Below are positions 16,221-16,264 of a stretch of DNA of 16,264 nt, piece by piece. The position numbers and the translations under genes are program-made. Numbering within the stretch: position 1 is the stretch's first letter; every line of letters begins with the position of its first letter. This DNA is from Dentipellis sp. KUC8613. Lineage: Eukaryota; Basidiomycota; Agaricomycetes; Russulales; Hericiaceae. The notes under the pieces are model-generated. The model worked only from the letters and a program-made list of their open reading frames with translations, ran no database searches and was not told the origin of the DNA. The stretch is from NCBI GenBank assembly GCA_002286715.1, contig NSJX01000163.1:6740-23003 (forward strand). Reading direction: 5' to 3'.

Positions 16221-16264
16221 AGATGAATCAGTACCTGCCGCTTGCCGGCCCACTCCACACTAGT
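16221..16264 (+). repeat. Helentron-like 3' terminus of copy B
   Basis: AGATGAATCAG (16221-16231); stem GCCG (16237-16240), loop CTTGC, stem CGGC (16246-16249); ten bases; CTAG (16260-16263); flanking T (16264). It differs from the copy C terminus (1447-1490) at only a few positions, and the hairpin-to-CTAG spacing is identical. Confidence 0.75.

Larger units (their letters stand above)
12044..16263 (+). mobile_element. Helentron-like non-autonomous element, copy B (complete, 4,220 bp)
   Basis: Both ends are visible. The 5' end is TCTGATTC after T (12043). The 3' end is hairpin, 10 nt, then CTAG (16260-16263) before T (16264). The order inside is 5' terminus, about 650 bp of AT-rich DNA, GC minisatellite (about 12715-15535), AT-rich tail, 3' terminus. 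It lies inside copy A at a T|T dinucleotide; its own sequence keeps the corresponding uninterrupted site, GTGAACTGTTGGGAG, at 15900-15914. No Rep, helicase, RPA or other protein gene is recognisable, so it is non-autonomous. Class assignment rests on termini, target preference and lack of target duplication. Confidence 0.7.

Noticed and set aside
1..16264. CRISPR array
   Set aside because: The tandem repeats have no constant-repeat/unique-spacer structure; units are contiguous and degenerate.

Overview
The window looks like transposon-packed DNA from a filamentous fungus, most likely an Agaricomycete (basidiomycete). That is inferred from a chromodomain Ty3/gypsy pol remnant, a single-ORF LTR element and Helitron-type ends, not from any host marker. 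I see no intact host gene, tRNA, rRNA or CRISPR. Very GC- and CpG-rich degenerate minisatellite blocks alternate with AT-rich stretches. Because the arrays rarely contain stop codons, long ORFs appear in them in several frames and on both strands; I treat these as chance ORFs.

Layout. (1) 1-1489 is the 3' part of a Helitron/Helentron-like element (copy C): a GC array, an AT-rich stretch, then a terminus with a short hairpin and CTAG. It is inserted in (2) 1490-3155, a scrambled Ty3/gypsy chromovirus on the minus strand: a gag fragment, a piece of RNase H fused to the integrase C-terminus and a chromodomain, then the start of a gag-like ORF with three in-frame TGA codons. (3) 3156-5926 holds a CTATGG-rich hairpin, an inverted copy of the GC minisatellite, and a small pyrimidine-plus-GC block in direct orientation. 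(4) 5927-8770 (minus strand) is an LTR (TGTAA...TTACA), a polypurine tract and one 767-codon ORF with a single in-frame TGA and no pol genes. This looks like a non-autonomous LTR element cut at its 5' end by the next insertion. (5) 8761-12043 is Helentron-like copy A. (6) 12044-16263 is a full-length copy B (4,220 bp) inserted inside copy A.

Main result. Copies A and B share a 32-bp 5' start (first base is flanking T) containing the palindrome CTGATTCATCTATGAATCAG. Copies C and B share a 3' end containing AGATGAATCAG, the inverted complement of the 5' palindrome's first half, then a GCCG/CGGC hairpin exactly 10 nt before CTAG, flanked by T. These asymmetric subterminal inverted repeats and T|T insertion fit Helentron (Helitron2)-type rolling-circle elements. 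No Rep/helicase gene is present, so the copies are non-autonomous. The nested B-in-A insertion has a paralogous empty site inside B itself at 15908/15909.

Insertion order read from the junctions: the Ty3 element was hit by C; the LTR-ORF element was hit by A; A was then hit by B.
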